Assembly (NCBI RefSeq): GCF_042679565.1
Contig: NZ_JBHTMY010000003.1
Coordinates: forward strand, 1,450,205-1,514,204
Source: Namhaeicola litoreus
GTDB lineage: Bacteria > Bacteroidota > Bacteroidia > Flavobacteriales > Flavobacteriaceae
Reading direction: 5' to 3'
Length of the DNA: 64,000 bases
Below, piece by piece: positions 61,932 to 64,000 of this stretch. The notes beneath the pieces were generated by a model. It saw only the letters and a list, made by a program, of their open reading frames with translations, did no database searches and was not told where the DNA came from. Position numbers and translations under genes: made by a program. Within the stretch, counting starts at the first letter, position 1; each line of letters opens with the position of its first letter.

Positions 61932-63170
61932 TTAGGACTCTATGGTTTTATCTGGCAACTCCAATACATTTGAAGTTTCCAGCTCGTTACCTGCGATGCC
62001 TTTTATACTTCCAAAAAGTGCGGAAATATTCTTCTGAACCACCCAAATCTGTTTTTCACGAGTTGCCCAAATTCTATGCATAGCTTTTTTCTCTGAATTC
62101 AATTGATCGATCATGCCATCATAATTTTCTACAATTCGCTTAATATTTTGAACAAATTCGTTCGACGTCAAATAATGATAGAGCAATTCCATTTTATCAC
62201 CTTTGTTTTCTTGTGATAATTTGGCAGCGTAAGTTTTGATAAGCATTTCTCGCAAAACAAAAGAAAGACTTTTTACTTCGTGATAACCACATATCCAAAC
62301 GCCATTTTTCTCACCAAAACGGTCCATATCAGAAGGCATCGTTTCTGTAACCAATATAGCGACATCCGCCTTACAAGTGACCTGATCTTGTTTGAGTTTA
62401 TCTATCCAATCATTCGCAAAATTCTTAGTACGTTTGCTTTCATAAACAATAGATCCACAATTCTGTTGTAAAGAATTGACGACATACTGTATACAATCCG
62501 CGCCTCTGATTCCCTTTGGAACCTCAGAAATTTTATCAAATGGATAAGTTCGCATTAAAAGTTCTTCCAGTGCCAACTCTTGCACTTCTCCTTGCAACTG
62601 CATGGAACCCTGCTCGGCTTTTCGCTTCATTTCTTCGGCCAATTTTTTGTTGTCCTCAATTTGTTTAAGCAGCTTTATTTTCTCTAATTCAAAACTATCT
62701 CTTTCTTTGGCTCTGGCCTTTTCCTCAATTTCTTTTTGTCTTTCCAAAAGTTGCTTTTCCACGTTGAGTTGAAGCTCTTCTTGTTTTTCTTTCAAATCAG
62801 CTTCTTTTCTCATTAAAGAAACTTCTTTTTCTTTCAGTAATTTATTTTCTTGTTTTCTTTTATCATTCTCTTGTTCCAAGGATTTCATCTTTTCCTCATA
62901 ATACTCCATCGCTCTTTTTCTTATTTTGATCGATTCCTGTTCGAGTGCCTTATTCAATTGAGCTTTCAAAACATCTTCTTGTTGCTCTTTTAAACGATCT
63001 AATATCTTTTTTTCTTCCTCTAACTTGTCCTTTTCTTGTTGTAATCTCTTCCCTTGTTCAGTCATTTTCTTTTCGAATTCAGCCTTATAATGCGCCTCGA
63101 ATTTACCGGACAATGCTTCTTCAACATCAAATTGATGTCCACAATTAGGGCAAGTAATTTTATCAGTCAT
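61932..63170 (-). CDS. DUF2130 protein: zinc ribbon, coiled coil, nuclease-like domain
   Basis: The 412-residue protein has an N-terminal short zinc-ribbon-like start (CPNCGHQFDV, Cys 7 and 10), a long charged coiled coil (about 25-195) and a C-terminal DUF2130 domain. In that domain Asp 225 (GIRGADC), Glu 244 and Lys 246 (VYESKR) are arranged as in PD-(D/E)xK nucleases, and I believe DUF2130 has been grouped with them. No function is established. It is upstream of the GH53 gene by 17 bases, probably without functional relation. Confidence 0.85.
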   Translation of the reverse strand: MTDKITCPNCGHQFDVEEALSGKFEAHYKAEFEKKMTEQGKRLQQEKDKLEEEKKILDRLKEQQEDVLKAQLNKALEQESIKIRKRAMEYYEEKMKSLEQENDKRKQENKLLKEKEVSLMRKEADLKEKQEELQLNVEKQLLERQKEIEEKARAKERDSFELEKIKLLKQIEDNKKLAEEMKRKAEQGSMQLQGEVQELALEELLMRTYPFDKISEVPKGIRGADCIQYVVNSLQQNCGSIVYESKRTKNFANDWIDKLKQDQVTCKADVAILVTETMPSDMDRFGEKNGVWICGYHEVKSLSFVLREMLIKTYAAKLSQENKGDKMELLYHYLTSNEFVQNIKRIVENYDGMIDQLNSEKKAMHRIWATREKQIWVVQKNISALFGSIKGIAGNELETSNVLELPDKTIES

Positions 63171-63306
63171 AATTTGTATAAAAAAAGTGTTAGGTTAAGG
63201 ATTACCAGAGTTAAACTGGAAATGATAAAAGTAATAAAGATAGTGAATTGAATAGATTAGATTTTTGATAAAATCCAGACTTTACTAAATTGATTTGCTA
63301 TACAGA

Positions 63307-63804
63307 TTATTCAAGTTCAACGATTACTTCAATTTCGACCGCAATATTATTGGGTAATGAATTATGGCCTACGGCAGCTCTGGCATGTTTTCCCTTTTCA
63401 CCAAAAACATCAACCATTAGATCAGAAAAACCATTGATTACTTTAGGATGGTCATAAAAATCATCGGTACAGTTCACCATTCCCCGAACTTTTACAAACT
63501 GCTTAACTCGATTGAGATCTCCTGTGGCCTGTTTTAAAATAGCCAAAATTTCAATTCCAGTTTCCCGAGCTGCCTGATAACCTTGGTCAATTGTCAAATC
63601 TTTACCTAACTTACCGTAGACATCCGGTCCTGCTCCGGCTAAATATAATGTGTTCCCGACGTGTTTCCACTTCACATAATTGGCTATAGGCTTTGTTACC
63701 TCAGGAAGCACAATCCCTAATTCTTCAATTCTTCGATTGGGATTTTGTCCGTAACTGTAAAATATTGGTGCCAGTAATAAGGCAAGGATAAATTTATTCT
63801 TCAT
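63307..63804 (-). CDS. RidA-family protein with signal peptide
   Basis: The ATG at 63804 gives 165 residues starting with a signal peptide (MKNKFILALLLAPIFYSYG, cleavage before QNPNRR). An earlier in-frame start would add 47 residues with no counterpart. The mature part is one RidA/YjgF fold (LYLAGAGPDVYGKLGKDLTIDQGYQAARETG, VNCTDDFYDHPKVINGF, ARAAVGHNSLPNNIAVEIEVIVEL), in which the conserved Arg of RidA, which binds the imine substrate, is Arg in HARAAVG. Cytosolic RidA hydrolyses reactive 2-aminoacrylate; the exported form is a variant whose substrate is unknown. It lies between a DUF2130 gene and an rRNA operon end. Confidence 0.88.
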   Translation of the reverse strand: MKNKFILALLLAPIFYSYGQNPNRRIEELGIVLPEVTKPIANYVKWKHVGNTLYLAGAGPDVYGKLGKDLTIDQGYQAARETGIEILAILKQATGDLNRVKQFVKVRGMVNCTDDFYDHPKVINGFSDLMVDVFGEKGKHARAAVGHNSLPNNIAVEIEVIVELE

Positions 63805-63913
63805 TTTATAATAGATTAAAGAATAAATATAACGAATATAATTTTGCTTGGGATTGTACGGGAAAGAAATGAATATCAAAGAGAATTTCCGAATTGTACC
63901 ATGTTCAAAACAA

Positions 63914-63941
63914 AAAACCCGATTCTTATGAATCGGGTTTT
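63914..63941 (-). terminator. Rho-independent terminator of the rRNA operon
   Basis: A perfect 12-bp stem (63914-63925 with 63930-63941) closes a TTAT loop; on the minus strand the T run follows. It lies just 9 bases after the 5S 3' end. Confidence 0.92.
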
Positions 63942-63950
63942 TCAAAGAAA

Positions 63951-64000
63951 GGCAATGACCTACTCTCCCACCATTGGCAGTACCATCGGCGCTGATAGGT
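63951..64000 (-). rRNA. rrf: 5S rRNA, 3' portion (continues beyond window)
   Basis: The reverse complement gives the conserved 5S 3' half with GCGCCGATGGTACTGC and GGGAGAGTAGGTC. Only about 50 bases of the gene are inside the window; the rest, and presumably 23S, lies to the right. A strong terminator follows on the minus strand. Confidence 0.95.

Overview
The window is AT-rich chromosomal DNA from a member of the Bacteroidota, most likely a Flavobacteriaceae. The markers are the type IX secretion protein PorQ, an OstA-like LptA protein, DUF3810, DUF4290 and TIGR02757 proteins, an exported protein of the so-called asparagine synthetase B family, a PorQ-cmk pair, and promoters of the Bacteroidota type (TAnnTTTG) with A-rich leaders instead of Shine-Dalgarno sites. 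I cannot name the genus. Nearly everything is ordinary core genome. There is no insertion sequence, prophage, CRISPR array, integron or tRNA that I can see.

Layout. 1-2.9 kb: end of an alpha/beta hydrolase gene, an NlpC/P60 lipoprotein and a DUF481 outer-membrane protein. 2.9-13.7 kb: recG, a TIGR02757 gene, an RsmB/NOP-type methyltransferase, purL, an exported protein of uncertain function and dnaB. 13.9-28.1 kb, all on the plus strand: a DUF3810 membrane metalloprotease, two amidohydrolase genes, a TrmH-type methyltransferase, an M48 protease, a RelA/SpoT homologue, an unusual Fur-family regulator, purA, an OstA-like gene and a class III aminotransferase. 28.1-32.7 kb: a small secreted protein, a TlpA thioredoxin, aconitase and the RNA locus, where rnpB lies next to two tandem copies of an unassigned structured RNA. 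32.7-41.1 kb, minus strand: dnaJ, grpE, murA, a DUF4290 gene, a uvrD-type helicase gene and a FadL-OmpA fusion. 41-57 kb: a conserved membrane-anchored protein, a Nudix hydrolase, ettA, a DUF349 gene, aroE, two tandem DUF368 flippase-like genes, a MacAB/Lol-like export operon with a cupin, a HerA-like ATPase, queE, cmk and porQ. 57.3-64 kb: a diheme cytochrome c, an esterase-like lipoprotein, a 2OG-Fe(II) oxygenase, a GH53 galactanase, a DUF2130 protein and an exported RidA; the 3' end of a 5S rRNA gene, the tail of an rRNA operon entering from the right, closes the window.

The most interesting signal is in the gene-poor gap between aconitase and dnaJ. Two units 179 bases apart share an identical 26-base segment. 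In each unit this is flanked by two hairpins whose sequences differ between the copies while the pairing is kept. Read on the minus strand each unit is hairpin, conserved linker, rho-independent terminator, immediately upstream of rnpB. This is the pattern expected of a small structured RNA family. Other points worth a look are a DnaJ that has lost one of its two zinc centres, a Fur-family protein without CxxC motifs, MurA with Asp in place of the fosfomycin-target Cys, two metal-site-less amidohydrolase domains beside an intact one, the FadL-TSP3-OmpA fusion, a periplasmic RidA, tandem DUF368 genes, and a candidate small RNA opposite the end of the aminotransferase gene. No new defence or mobile system was found.
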